From Lasioglossum baleicum (Eukaryota; Arthropoda; Insecta; Hymenoptera; Halictidae): a DNA stretch of 64,000 bases. The DNA lies in contig NW_027469102.1 of the NCBI RefSeq assembly GCF_051020765.1, positions 310,001 to 374,000 of the forward strand, read 5' to 3'. Made by a program: the position numbers and the translations under genes. Below the pieces are notes generated by a model that did no database searches, was not told the origin of the DNA, and was given only the letters and a program-made list of their open reading frames with translations. Positions 23,801-37,100 of the stretch are shown here, piece after piece; the first letter of the stretch is position 1; every line of letters starts with the position of its first letter.

Positions 23801-26640
23801 TAGCCATGCGCATCCCAAAAAACCTGCGCATGCGCATCCCAAAAAACCTGCGCATGCGCATCCCACAAAACCTGCGCATGCGCATCCCACAAAACCTCGC
23901 ACTTGTTTTTACTCGACTACCCTGCGGGATGCATCCTCTCGCACGTGTTTTTGCTCGACTAGCCTGCGGGATGCATCCTCTCGCACGTGTTTTTACTCGA
24001 CTACCCTGCGGGATGCATCCTCTCGCACGTGTTTTTGCTCGACTAGCCTGCGGGATGCATCCTCTCGCACGTGTTTGTGCTCGACTAGCCTGCGGGATGC
24101 ATCCTCTCGCACGTGTTTTTACTCGACTAGCCTGCGGGATGCATCCTCTCGCACGTGTTTTTGCTCGACTAGCCTGCGGGATGCATCCTCTCGCACGTGT
24201 TTTTACTCGACTACCCTGCGGGATGCATCCTCTCGCACGTGTTTTTGCTCGACTAGCCATGCGCATCCCAAAAAACCTGCGCATGCGCATCCCACAAAAC
24301 CTGCGCATGCGCATCCCACAAAACCTGCGCATCCGCATCCCACAAAACCTCGCACGTGTTTTTACTCGACTAGCCTGCGGGATGCATCCTCTCGCACGTG
24401 TTTTTACTCGACTAGCCTGCGGGATGCATCCTCTCGCACGTGTTTTTACTCGACTAGCCTGCGGGATGCATCCTCTCGCACGTGTTTTTACTCGACTAGC
24501 CTGCGGGATGCATCCTCTCGCACGTGTTTTTGCTCGACTAGCCTGCGGGATGCATCCTCTCGCACGTGTTCTTACTCGACTACCCTGCGGGATGCATCCT
24601 CTCGCACGTGTTTTTGCTCGACTAGCCATGCGCATCCCAAAAAACCTGCGCATGCGCATCCCACAAAACCTGCGCATGCGCATCCCACAAAACCTCGCAC
24701 GTGTTTTTACTCGACTAGCCTGCGGGATGCATCCTCTCGCACGTGTTTTTACTCGACTTGCCTGCGGGATGCATCCTCTCGCACGTGTTTTTGCTCGACT
24801 AGCCTGCGGGATGCATCCTCTCGCACGTGTTTTTCTCGACTACCCTGCGGGATGCATCCTCTCGCACGTGTTTTTGCTCGACCAGCCTGCAGGATGCATC
24901 CTCTCGCACGTGTTTTTGCTCGACTAGCCTGCGGGATGCATCCTCTCGCACGTGTTTGTGCTCGAATAGCCTGCGGGATTCATCCTCTCGCACGTGTTTT
25001 TACTCGACTAGCCTGCGGGATGCATCCTCTCGCACGTGTTTTTGCTCGACTAGCCATGCGCATCCCAAAAAACCTGCGCATGCGCATCCCACAAAACCTG
25101 CGCATGCGCATCCCACAAAACCTCGCACGTGTTTTTACTCGACTAGCCTGCGGGATGCATCCTCTCGCACGTGTTTTTACTCGACTTGCCTGCGGGATGC
25201 ATCCTCTCGCACGTGTTTTTGCTCGACTAGCCTGCGGGATGCATCCTCTCGCACGTGTTTTTACTCGACTACCCTGCGGAATGCATCCTCTCGCACGTGT
25301 TTTTACTCGACTAGCCTGCGGGATGCATCCTCTCGCACGTGTTTTTGCTCGACTAGCCATGCGCATCCCAAAAAACCTGCGCATGCGCATCCCAAAAAAC
25401 CTGCGCATGCGCATCCCACAAAACCTGCGCATGCGCATCCCACAAAACCTCGCACGTGTTTTTACTCGACTAGCCTGCGGGATGCATCCTCTCGCACGTG
25501 TTTTTGCTCGACTAGCCTGCGGGAGGCATCCTCTCGCACGTGTTTTTACTCGACTACCCTGCGGGATGCATCCTCTCGCACGTGTTTTTGCTCGACTAGC
25601 CATGCGCATCCCAAAAAACCTGCGCATGCGCATCCCACAAAACCTGCGCATGCGCATCCCACAAAACCTGCGCATGCGCATCCCACAAAACCTCGCACGT
25701 GTTTTTACTCGACTAGCCTGCGGGATGCATCCTCTCGCACGTGTTTTTGCTCGACTAGCCTGCGGGATGCATCCTCTCGCACGTGTTTTTACTCGACTAC
25801 CCTGCGGGATGCATCCTCTCGCACGTGTTTTTGCTCGACTAGCCATGCGCATCCCAAAAAACCTGCGCATGCGCATCCCACAAAACCTGCGCATGCGCAT
25901 CCCACAAAACCTCGCACGTGTTTTTACTCGACTAGCCTGCGGGATGCATCCTCTCGCACGTGTTTTTACTCGACTTGCCTGCGGGATGCATCCTCTCGCA
26001 CGTGTTTTTGCTCGACTAGCCTGCGGGATGCATCCTCTCGCACGTGTTTTTCTCGACTACCCTGCGGGATGCATCCTCTCGCACGTGTTTTTGCTCGACT
26101 AGCCATGCGCATCCCAAAAAACCTGCGCACGCGCATCCCACAAAACCTGCGCATGCGCATCCCACAAAACCTCGCACGTGTTTTTACTCGTCTAGCCTGC
26201 AGGATGCATCCTCTCGCACGTGTTTTTACTCGACTAGCCTGCGGGATGCATCCTCTCGCACGTATTTTTGCTCGACTAGCCATGCGCATCCCAAAAAACC
26301 TGCGCATGCGCATCCCACAATACCTGCGCATGCGCATCCCACAAAACCTGCGCATGCGCATCCCACAAAACCTCGCACGTGTTTTTACTCGACTAGCCTG
26401 CGGGATGCATCCTCTCGCACGTGTTTTTACCCGACTAGCCTGCGGGATGCATCCTCTCGCACGTGTTTTTACCCGACTAGCCTGCGGGATGCATCCTCTC
26501 GCACGTGTTTTTACTCGACTAGCCTGCGGGATGCATCCTCTCGCACGTGTTTTTACTCGACTAGCCTGCAGGATGCATCCTCTCGCACGTGTTTTTACTC
26601 GACTAGCCTGCGGGATGCATCCTCTCGCACGTGTTTTTGC
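12250..26640 (+). repeat. Super-block copy 1 (about 14.4 kb)
   Basis: Repeated at 30.53-45.21 kb. 41-bp markers at 12444, 14675, 15430, 15891, 17987, 19012, 19473, 20102, 22042, 22974, 24827 and 26044 match 30735, 32942, 34015, 34476, 36530, 37579, 38040, 38669, 40609, 41541, 43394 and 44611 at offsets of 18,267-18,585. Private changes are shared: GCAACCCAC at 17,061, GGTATGCAT near 16,241, GCCGTGCGC near 16,447, CGGAATGCAT near 25,277, GGAGGCATCC near 25,522 and CACAATACC near 26,318. Boundaries are approximate. Confidence 0.9.
13500..14230 (+). repeat. 729-bp segment extra to the second 4.3-kb copy; first appearance of new variants
   Basis: This part has no counterpart in the copy 4.3 kb to the left. 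It brings in the B-Q variant TGCGCATCCGCA (near 13,765 and 14,178) and the A variant GTGTTTGTGCTCG (near 13,922), both common from here to about 43 kb. It looks acquired by exchange with a different part of the array rather than by local slippage. Edges are approximate. Confidence 0.7.
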
Positions 26641-29600
26641 TCGACTAGCCATGCGCATCCCAAAAAACCTGCGCATGCGCATCCCACAAAACCTGCGCAT
26701 GCGCATCCCACAAAACCTCGCACGTGTTTTTACTCGACTAGCCTGCGGGATGCATCCTCTCGCACGTGTTTTTACTCGACTTGCCTGCGGGATGCATCCT
26801 CTCGCACGTGTTTTTGCTCGACTAGCCTGCGGGATGCATCCTCTCGCACGTGTTTTTCTCGACTACCCTGCGGGATGCATCCTCTCGCACGTGTTTTTGC
26901 TCGACTAGCCATGCGCATCCCAAAAAACCTGCGCACGCGCATCCCACAAAACCTGCGCATGCGCATCCCACAAAACCTCGCACGTGTTTTTACTCGTCTA
27001 GCCTGCAGGATGCATCCTCTCGCACGTGTTTTTACTCGACTAGCCTGCGGGATGCATCCTCTCGCACGTGTTTTTGCTCGACTAGCCATGCGCATCCCAA
27101 AAAACCTGCGCATGCGCATCCCACAAAACCTGCGCATGCGCATCCCACAAAACCTCGCACGTGTTTTTACTCGACTAGCCTGCGGGATGCATCCTCTCGC
27201 ACGTGTTTTTACCCGACTAGCCTGCGGGATGCATCCTCTCGCACGTGTTTTTACTCGACTAGCCTGCGGGATGCATCCTCTCGCACGTGTTTTTACTCGA
27301 CTAGCCTGCAGGATGCATCCTCTCGCACGTGTTTTTGCTCGACCAGCCTGCGGGATGCATCCTCTCGCACGTGTTTTTGCTCGACTAGCCTGCGGGATGC
27401 ATCCTCTCGCACGTGTTTTTACTCGACTAGCCTTCGGGATTCATCCTCTCGCACGTGTTTTTACTCGACTAGCCGGCGGGATGCATCCTCTCGCACGTGT
27501 TTTTGCTCGACTAGCCATGCGCATCCCAAAAAACCTGCGCATGCGCATCCCAAAAAACCTGCGCATGCGCATCCCACAAAACCTGCGCATGCGCATCCCA
27601 CAAAACCTCGCACGTGTTTTTACTCGACTAGCCTGCGGGATGCATCCTCTCGCACGTGTTTTTACTCGACTACCCTGCGGGATGCATCCTCTCGCACGTG
27701 TTTTTACTCGACTAGCCTGCGGGATGCATCCTCTCGCACGTGTTTTTGCTCGACTAGCCATGCGCATCCCAAAAAACCTGCGCATGCGCATCCCAAAAAA
27801 CCTGCGCATGCGCATCCCAAAAAACCTGCGCATGCGCATCCCACAAAACCTGCGCATGCGCATCCCACAAATCCTCGCACGTGTTTTTACTCGACTAGCC
27901 TGCGGGATGCATCCTCTCGCACGTGTTTTTGCTCGACTAGCCATGCGCATCCCAAAAAACCTGCGCATGCGCATCCCACAAAACCTGCGCATGCGCATCC
28001 CACAAAACCTCGCACTTGTTTTTACTCGACTACCCTGCGGGATGCATCCTCTCGCACGTGTTTTTGCTCGACTAGCCATGCGCATCCCAAAAAACCTGCG
28101 CATGCGCATCCCACAAAACCTGCGCATGCGCATCCCACAAAACCTGCGCATCCGCATCCCACAAAACCTCGCACGTGTTTTTACTCGACTAGCCTGCGGG
28201 ATGCATCCTCTCGCACGTGTTTTTACTCGACTAGCCTGCGGGATGCATCCTCTCGCACGTGTTTTTGCTCGACTAGCCTGCGGGATGCATCCTCTCGCAC
28301 GTGTTTGTGCTCGACTAGCCTGCGGGATGCATCCTCTCGCACGTGTTTTTACTCGACTAGCCTGCGGGATGCATCCTCTCGCACGTGTTTTTGCTCGACT
28401 AGCCTGCGGGATGCATCCTCTCGCACGTGTTTTTACTCGACTACCCTGCGGGATGCATCCTCTCGCACGTGTTTTTGCTCGACTAGCCATGCGCATCCCA
28501 AAAAACCTGCGCATGCGCATCCCACAAAACCTGCGCATGCGCATCCCACAAAACCTGCGCATCCGCATCCCACAAAACCTCGCACGTGTTTTTACTCGAC
28601 TAGCCTGCGGGATGCATCCTCTCGCACGTGTTTTTACTCGACTAGCCTGCGGGATGCATCCTCTCGCACGTGTTTTTACTCGACTAGCCTGCGGGATGCA
28701 TCCTCTCGCACGTGTTTTTACTCGACTAGCCTGCGGGATGCATCCTCTCGCACGTGTTTTTGCTCGACTAGCCTGCGGGATGCATCCTCTCGCACGTGTT
28801 CTTACTCGACTACCCTGCGGGATGCATCCTCTCGCACGTGTTTTTGCTCGACTAGCCATGCGCATCCCAAAAAACCTGCGCATGCGCATCCCACAAAACC
28901 TGCGCATGCGCATCCCACAAAACCTCGCACGTGTTTTTACTCGACTAGCCTGCGGGATGCATCCTCTCGCACGTGTTTTTACTCGACTTGCCTGCGGGAT
29001 GCATCCTCTCGCACGTGTTTTTGCTCGACTAGCCTGCGGGATGCATCCTCTCGCACGTGTTTTTCTCGACTACCCTGCGGGATGCATCCTCTCGCACGTG
29101 TTTTTGCTCGACCAGCCTGCGGGATGCATCCTCTCGCACGTGTTTTTGCTCGACTAGCCTGCGGGATGCATCCTCTCGCACGTGTTTTTACTCGACTAGC
29201 CTTCGGGATTCATCCTCTCGCACGTGTTTTTACTCGACTAGCCTGCGGGATGCATCCTCTCGCACGTGTTTTTGCTCGACTAGCCATGCGCATCCCAAAA
29301 AACCTGCGCATGCGCATCCCAAAAAACCTGCGCATGCGCATCCCACAAAACCTGCGCATGCGCATCCCACAAAACCTCGCACGTGTTTTTACTCGACTAG
29401 CCTGCGGGATGCATCCTCTCGCACGTGTTTTTACTCGACTTGCCTGCGGGATGCATCCTCTCGCACGTGTTTTTGCTCGACTAGCCTGCGGGATGCATCC
29501 TCTCGCACGTGTTTTTACTCGACTACCCTGCGGGATGCATCCTCTCGCTCGTGTTTTTACTCGACTAGCCTGCGGGATGCATCCTCTCGCACGTGTTTTT

Positions 29601-30224
29601 GCTCGACTAGCCATGCGCATCCCAAAAAACCTGCGCATGCGCATCCCAAAAAACCTGCGCATGCGCATCCCACAAAACCTCGCACGTGTTTTTACTCGAC
29701 TAGCCTGCGGGATGCATCCTCTCGCACGCGTTTTTGCTCGACTAGCCATGCGCATCCCAAAAAACCTGCGCATGCGCATCCCAAAAAACCTGCGCATGCG
29801 CATCCCACAAAACCTGCGCATGCGCATCCCACAAAACCTGCGCATGCGCATCCCACAAAACCTCGCACTTGTTTTTACTCGACTACCCTGCGGGATGCAT
29901 CCTCTCGCACGTGTTTTTGCTCGACTAGCCATGCGCATCCCAAAAAACCTGCGCATGCGCATCCCACAAAACCTGCGCATGCGCATCCCACAAAACCTCG
30001 CACGTGTTTTTACTCGACTAGCCTGCGGGATGCATCCTCTCGCACGTGTTTTTACTCGACTTGCCTGCGGGATGCATCCTCTCGCACGTGTTTTTGCTCG
30101 ACTAGCCTGCGGGATGCATCCTCTCGCACGTGTTTTTCTCGACTACCCTGCGGGATGCATCCTCTCGCACGTGTTTTTGCTCGACTAGCCATGCGCATCC
30201 CAAAAAACCTGCGCACGCGCATCC
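26340..30224 (+). repeat. Copy 1 of 3,885-bp tandem duplication
   Basis: Directly abuts its partner. 41-bp markers with GTG at 26,850 and 29,057 match 30,735 and 32,942. The ACCCGAC unit at 26,429 matches 30,314. The private CACAAATCC change at 27,872 matches 31,757. The GTTCTTAC unit at 28,801 matches 32,686. All are exactly 3,885 bp apart. Conceptual translations I compared across the pair show no difference, so the copies are near-identical. This suggests one of the youngest events in the window, or an assembly duplication. Confidence 0.9.
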
Positions 30225-33200
30225 CACAAAACCTGCGCATGCGCATCCCACAAAACCTCGCACGTGTTTTTACTCGACTAGCCTGCGGGATGCATCCTCT
30301 CGCACGTGTTTTTACCCGACTAGCCTGCGGGATGCATCCTCTCGCACGTGTTTTTACCCGACTAGCCTGCGGGATGCATCCTCTCGCACGTGTTTTTACT
30401 CGACTAGCCTGCGGGATGCATCCTCTCGCACGTGTTTTTACTCGACTAGCCTGCAGGATGCATCCTCTCGCACGTGTTTTTACTCGACTAGCCTGCGGGA
30501 TGCATCCTCTCGCACGTGTTTTTGCTCGACTAGCCATGCGCATCCCAAAAAACCTGCGCATGCGCATCCCACAAAACCTGCGCATGCGCATCCCACAAAA
30601 CCTCGCACGTGTTTTTACTCGACTAGCCTGCGGGATGCATCCTCTCGCACGTGTTTTTACTCGACTTGCCTGCGGGATGCATCCTCTCGCACGTGTTTTT
30701 GCTCGACTAGCCTGCGGGATGCATCCTCTCGCACGTGTTTTTCTCGACTACCCTGCGGGATGCATCCTCTCGCACGTGTTTTTGCTCGACTAGCCATGCG
30801 CATCCCAAAAAACCTGCGCACGCGCATCCCACAAAACCTGCGCATGCGCATCCCACAAAACCTCGCACGTGTTTTTACTCGTCTAGCCTGCAGGATGCAT
30901 CCTCTCGCACGTGTTTTTACTCGACTAGCCTGCGGGATGCATCCTCTCGCACGTGTTTTTGCTCGACTAGCCATGCGCATCCCAAAAAACCTGCGCATGC
31001 GCATCCCACAAAACCTGCGCATGCGCATCCCACAAAACCTCGCACGTGTTTTTACTCGACTAGCCTGCGGGATGCATCCTCTCGCACGTGTTTTTACCCG
31101 ACTAGCCTGCGGGATGCATCCTCTCGCACGTGTTTTTACTCGACTAGCCTGCGGGATGCATCCTCTCGCACGTGTTTTTACTCGACTAGCCTGCAGGATG
31201 CATCCTCTCGCACGTGTTTTTGCTCGACCAGCCTGCGGGATGCATCCTCTCGCACGTGTTTTTGCTCGACTAGCCTGCGGGATGCATCCTCTCGCACGTG
31301 TTTTTACTCGACTAGCCTTCGGGATTCATCCTCTCGCACGTGTTTTTACTCGACTAGCCGGCGGGATGCATCCTCTCGCACGTGTTTTTGCTCGACTAGC
31401 CATGCGCATCCCAAAAAACCTGCGCATGCGCATCCCAAAAAACCTGCGCATGCGCATCCCACAAAACCTGCGCATGCGCATCCCACAAAACCTCGCACGT
31501 GTTTTTACTCGACTAGCCTGCGGGATGCATCCTCTCGCACGTGTTTTTACTCGACTACCCTGCGGGATGCATCCTCTCGCACGTGTTTTTACTCGACTAG
31601 CCTGCGGGATGCATCCTCTCGCACGTGTTTTTGCTCGACTAGCCATGCGCATCCCAAAAAACCTGCGCATGCGCATCCCAAAAAACCTGCGCATGCGCAT
31701 CCCAAAAAACCTGCGCATGCGCATCCCACAAAACCTGCGCATGCGCATCCCACAAATCCTCGCACGTGTTTTTACTCGACTAGCCTGCGGGATGCATCCT
31801 CTCGCACGTGTTTTTGCTCGACTAGCCATGCGCATCCCAAAAAACCTGCGCATGCGCATCCCACAAAACCTGCGCATGCGCATCCCACAAAACCTCGCAC
31901 TTGTTTTTACTCGACTACCCTGCGGGATGCATCCTCTCGCACGTGTTTTTGCTCGACTAGCCATGCGCATCCCAAAAAACCTGCGCATGCGCATCCCACA
32001 AAACCTGCGCATGCGCATCCCACAAAACCTGCGCATCCGCATCCCACAAAACCTCGCACGTGTTTTTACTCGACTAGCCTGCGGGATGCATCCTCTCGCA
32101 CGTGTTTTTACTCGACTAGCCTGCGGGATGCATCCTCTCGCACGTGTTTTTGCTCGACTAGCCTGCGGGATGCATCCTCTCGCACGTGTTTGTGCTCGAC
32201 TAGCCTGCGGGATGCATCCTCTCGCACGTGTTTTTACTCGACTAGCCTGCGGGATGCATCCTCTCGCACGTGTTTTTGCTCGACTAGCCTGCGGGATGCA
32301 TCCTCTCGCACGTGTTTTTACTCGACTACCCTGCGGGATGCATCCTCTCGCACGTGTTTTTGCTCGACTAGCCATGCGCATCCCAAAAAACCTGCGCATG
32401 CGCATCCCACAAAACCTGCGCATGCGCATCCCACAAAACCTGCGCATCCGCATCCCACAAAACCTCGCACGTGTTTTTACTCGACTAGCCTGCGGGATGC
32501 ATCCTCTCGCACGTGTTTTTACTCGACTAGCCTGCGGGATGCATCCTCTCGCACGTGTTTTTACTCGACTAGCCTGCGGGATGCATCCTCTCGCACGTGT
32601 TTTTACTCGACTAGCCTGCGGGATGCATCCTCTCGCACGTGTTTTTGCTCGACTAGCCTGCGGGATGCATCCTCTCGCACGTGTTCTTACTCGACTACCC
32701 TGCGGGATGCATCCTCTCGCACGTGTTTTTGCTCGACTAGCCATGCGCATCCCAAAAAACCTGCGCATGCGCATCCCACAAAACCTGCGCATGCGCATCC
32801 CACAAAACCTCGCACGTGTTTTTACTCGACTAGCCTGCGGGATGCATCCTCTCGCACGTGTTTTTACTCGACTTGCCTGCGGGATGCATCCTCTCGCACG
32901 TGTTTTTGCTCGACTAGCCTGCGGGATGCATCCTCTCGCACGTGTTTTTCTCGACTACCCTGCGGGATGCATCCTCTCGCACGTGTTTTTGCTCGACCAG
33001 CCTGCGGGATGCATCCTCTCGCACGTGTTTTTGCTCGACTAGCCTGCGGGATGCATCCTCTCGCACGTGTTTTTACTCGACTAGCCTTCGGGATTCATCC
33101 TCTCGCACGTGTTTTTACTCGACTAGCCTGCGGGATGCATCCTCTCGCACGTGTTTTTGCTCGACTAGCCATGCGCATCCCAAAAAACCTGCGCATGCGC

Positions 33201-34109
33201 ATCCCAAAAAACCTGCGCATGCGCATCCCACAAAACCTGCGCATGCGCATCCCACAAAACCTCGCACGTGTTTTTACTCGACTAGCCTGCGGGATGCATC
33301 CTCTCGCACGTGTTTTTACTCGACTTGCCTGCGGGATGCATCCTCTCGCACGTGTTTTTGCTCGACTAGCCTGCGGGATGCATCCTCTCGCACGTGTTTT
33401 TACTCGACTACCCTGCGGGATGCATCCTCTCGCTCGTGTTTTTACTCGACTAGCCTGCGGGATGCATCCTCTCGCACGTGTTTTTGCTCGACTAGCCATG
33501 CGCATCCCAAAAAACCTGCGCATGCGCATCCCAAAAAACCTGCGCATGCGCATCCCACAAAACCTCGCACGTGTTTTTACTCGACTAGCCTGCGGGATGC
33601 ATCCTCTCGCACGCGTTTTTGCTCGACTAGCCATGCGCATCCCAAAAAACCTGCGCATGCGCATCCCAAAAAACCTGCGCATGCGCATCCCACAAAACCT
33701 GCGCATGCGCATCCCACAAAACCTGCGCATGCGCATCCCACAAAACCTCGCACTTGTTTTTACTCGACTACCCTGCGGGATGCATCCTCTCGCACGTGTT
33801 TTTGCTCGACTAGCCATGCGCATCCCAAAAAACCTGCGCATGCGCATCCCACAAAACCTGCGCATGCGCATCCCACAAAACCTCGCACGTGTTTTTACTC
33901 GACTAGCCTGCGGGATGCATCCTCTCGCACGTGTTTTTACTCGACTTGCCTGCGGGATGCATCCTCTCGCACGTGTTTTTGCTCGACTAGCCTGCGGGAT
34001 GCATCCTCTCGCACGTGTTTTTCTCGACTACCCTGCGGGATGCATCCTCTCGCACGTGTTTTTGCTCGACTAGCCATGCGCATCCCAAAAAACCTGCGCA
34101 CGCGCATCC
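30225..34109 (+). repeat. Copy 2 of 3,885-bp tandem duplication
   Basis: Partner of the segment at 26,340, with every marker exactly 3,885 bp on. Identity may run to about 34,160, where this side has a TGCAAGATG unit and the left copy has a plain consensus unit. It also forms the start of super-block copy 2. Confidence 0.9.
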
Positions 34110-37100
34110 CACAAAACCTGCGCATGCGCATCCCACAAAACCTCGCACGTGTTTTTACTCGTCTAGCCTGCAAGATGCATCCTCTCGCACGTGTTTTTAC
34201 TCGACTAGCCTGCGGGATGCATCCTCTCGCACGTGTTTTTGCTCGACTAGCCATGCGCATCCCAAAAAACCTGCGCATGCGCATCCCACAAAACCTGCGC
34301 ATGCGCATCCCACAAAACCTGCGCATGCGCATCCCACAAAACCTCGCACGTGTTTTTACTCGACTAGCCTGCGGGATGCATCCTCTCGCACGTGTTTTTA
34401 CTCGACTTGCCTGCGGGATGCATCCTCTCGCACGTGTTTTTGCTCGACTAGCCTGCGGGATGCATCCTCTCGCACGTGTTTTTCTCGACTACCCTGCGGG
34501 ATGCATCCTCTCGCACGTGTTTTTACTCGACTAGCCTGCGGGATGCATCCTCTCGCACGTGTTTTTGCTCGACTAGCCTGCGGGATGCATCCTCTCGCAC
34601 GTGTTTTTACTCGACTACCCTGCGGGATGCATCCTCTCGCACGTGTTTTTGCTCGACTAGCCATGCGCATCCCAAAAAACCTGCGCATGCGCATCCCACA
34701 AAACCTGCGCATGCGCATCCCACAAAACCTGCGCATCCGCATCCCACAAAACCTCGCACGTGTTTTTACTCGACTAGCCTGCGGGATGCATCCTCTCGCA
34801 CGTGTTTTTACTCGACTAGCCTGCGGTATGCATCCTCTCGCACGTGTTTTTACTCGACTAGCCTGCGGGATGCATCCTCTCGCACGTGTTTTTACTCGAC
34901 TAGCCTGCGGGATGCATCCTCTCGCACGTGTTTTTGCTCGACTAGCCTGCGGGATGCATCCTCTCGCACGTGTTCTTACTCGACTACCCTGCGGGATGCA
35001 TCCTCTCGCACGTGTTTTTGCTCGACTAGCCGTGCGCATCCCAAAAAACCTGCGCATGCGCATCCCACAAAACCTGCGCATGCGCATCCCACAAAACCTC
35101 GCACGTGTTTTTACTCGACTAGCCTGCGGGATGCATCCTCTCGCACGTGTTTTTACTCGACTACCCTGCGGGATGCATCCTCTCGCACGTGTTTTTACTC
35201 GACTAGCCTGCGGGATGCATCCTCTCGCACGTGTTTTTGCTCGACTAGCCATGCGCATCCCAAAAAACCTGCGCATGCGCATCCCAAAAAACCTGCGCAT
35301 GCGCATCCCAAAAAACCTGCGCATGCGCATCCCACAAAACCTGCGCATGCGCATCCCACAAAACCTCGCACGTGTTTTTACTCGACTAGCCTGCGGGATG
35401 CATCCTCTCGCACGTGTTTTTGCTCGACTAGCCATGCGCATCCCAAAAAACCTGCGCATGCGCATCCCAAAAAACCTGCGCATGCGCATCCCACAAAACC
35501 TGCGCATGCGCATCCCACAAAACCTCGCACTTGTTTTTACTCGACTACCCTGCGGGATGCATCCTCTCGCACGTGTTTTTGCTCGACTAGCCATGCGCAT
35601 CCCAAAAAACCTGCGCATGCGCATCCCACAAAACCTGCGCATGCGCAACCCACAAAACCTGCGCATCCGCATCCCACAAAACCTCGCACGTGTTTTTACT
35701 CGACTAGCCTGCGGGATGCATCCTCTCGCACGTGTTTTTACTCGACTAGCCTGCGGGATGCATCCTCTCGCACGTGTTTTTGCTCGACTAGCCTGCGGGA
35801 TGCATCCTCTCGCACGTGTTTGTGCTCGACTAGCCTGCGGGATGCATCCTCTCGCACGTGTTTTTACTCGACTAGCCTGCGGGATGCATCCTCTCGCACG
35901 TGTTTTTGCTCGACTAGCCTGCGGGATGCATCCTCTCGCACGTGTTTTTACTCGACTACCCTGCGGGATGCATCCTCTCGCACGTGTTTTTGCTCGACTA
36001 GCCATGCGCATCCCAAAAAACCTGCGCATGCGCATCCCACAAAACCTGCGCATGCGCATCCCACAAAACCTGCGCATCCGCATCCCACAAAACCTCGCAC
36101 GTGTTTTTACTCGACTAGCCTGCGGGATGCATCCTCTCGCACGTGTTTTTACTCGACTAGCCTGCGGGATGCATCCTCTCGCACGTGTTTTTACTCGACT
36201 AGCCTGCGGGATGCATCCTCTCGCACGTGTTTTTACTCGACTAGCCTGCGGGATGCATCCTCTCGCACGTGTTTTTGCTCGACTACCCTGCGGGATGCAT
36301 CCTCTCGCACGTGTTTTTGCTCGACTAGCCATGCGCATCCCAAAAAACCTGCGCATGCGCATCCCACAAAACCTGCGCATGCGCATCCCACAAAACCTCG
36401 CACGTGTTTTTACTCGACTAGCCTGCGGGATGCATCCTCTCGCACGTGTTTTTACTCGACTTGCCTGCGGGATGCATCCTCTCGCACGTGTTTTTGCTCG
36501 ACTAGCCTGCGGGATGCATCCTCTCGCACGTGTTTTTCTCGACTACCCTGCGGGATGCATCCTCTCGCACGTGTTTTTGCTCGACCAGCCTGCGGGATGC
36601 ATCCTCTCGCACGTGTTTTTGCTCGACTAGCCTGCGGGATGCATCCTCTCGCACGTGTTTTTACTCGACTAGCCTTCGGGATTCATCCTCTCGCACGTGT
36701 TTTTACTCGACTAGCCTGCGGGATGCATCCTCTCGCACGTGTTTTTGCTCGACTAGCCATGCGCATCCCAAAAAACCTGCGCATGCGCATCCCAAAAAAC
36801 CTGCGCATGCGCATCCCACAAAACCTCGCACGTGTTTTTACTCGACTAGCCTGCGGGATGCATCCTCTCGCACGTGTTTTTACTCGACTTGCCTGCGGGA
36901 TGCATCCTCTCGCACGTGTTTTTGCTCGACTAGCCTGCGGGATGCATCCTCTCGCACGTGTTTTTACTCGACTACCCTGCGGGATGCATCCTCTCGCTCG
37001 TGTTTTTACTCGACTAGCCTGCGGGATGCATCCTCTCGCACGTGTTTTTGCTCGACTAGCCATGCGCATCCCAAAAAACCTGCGCATGCGCATCCCAAAA

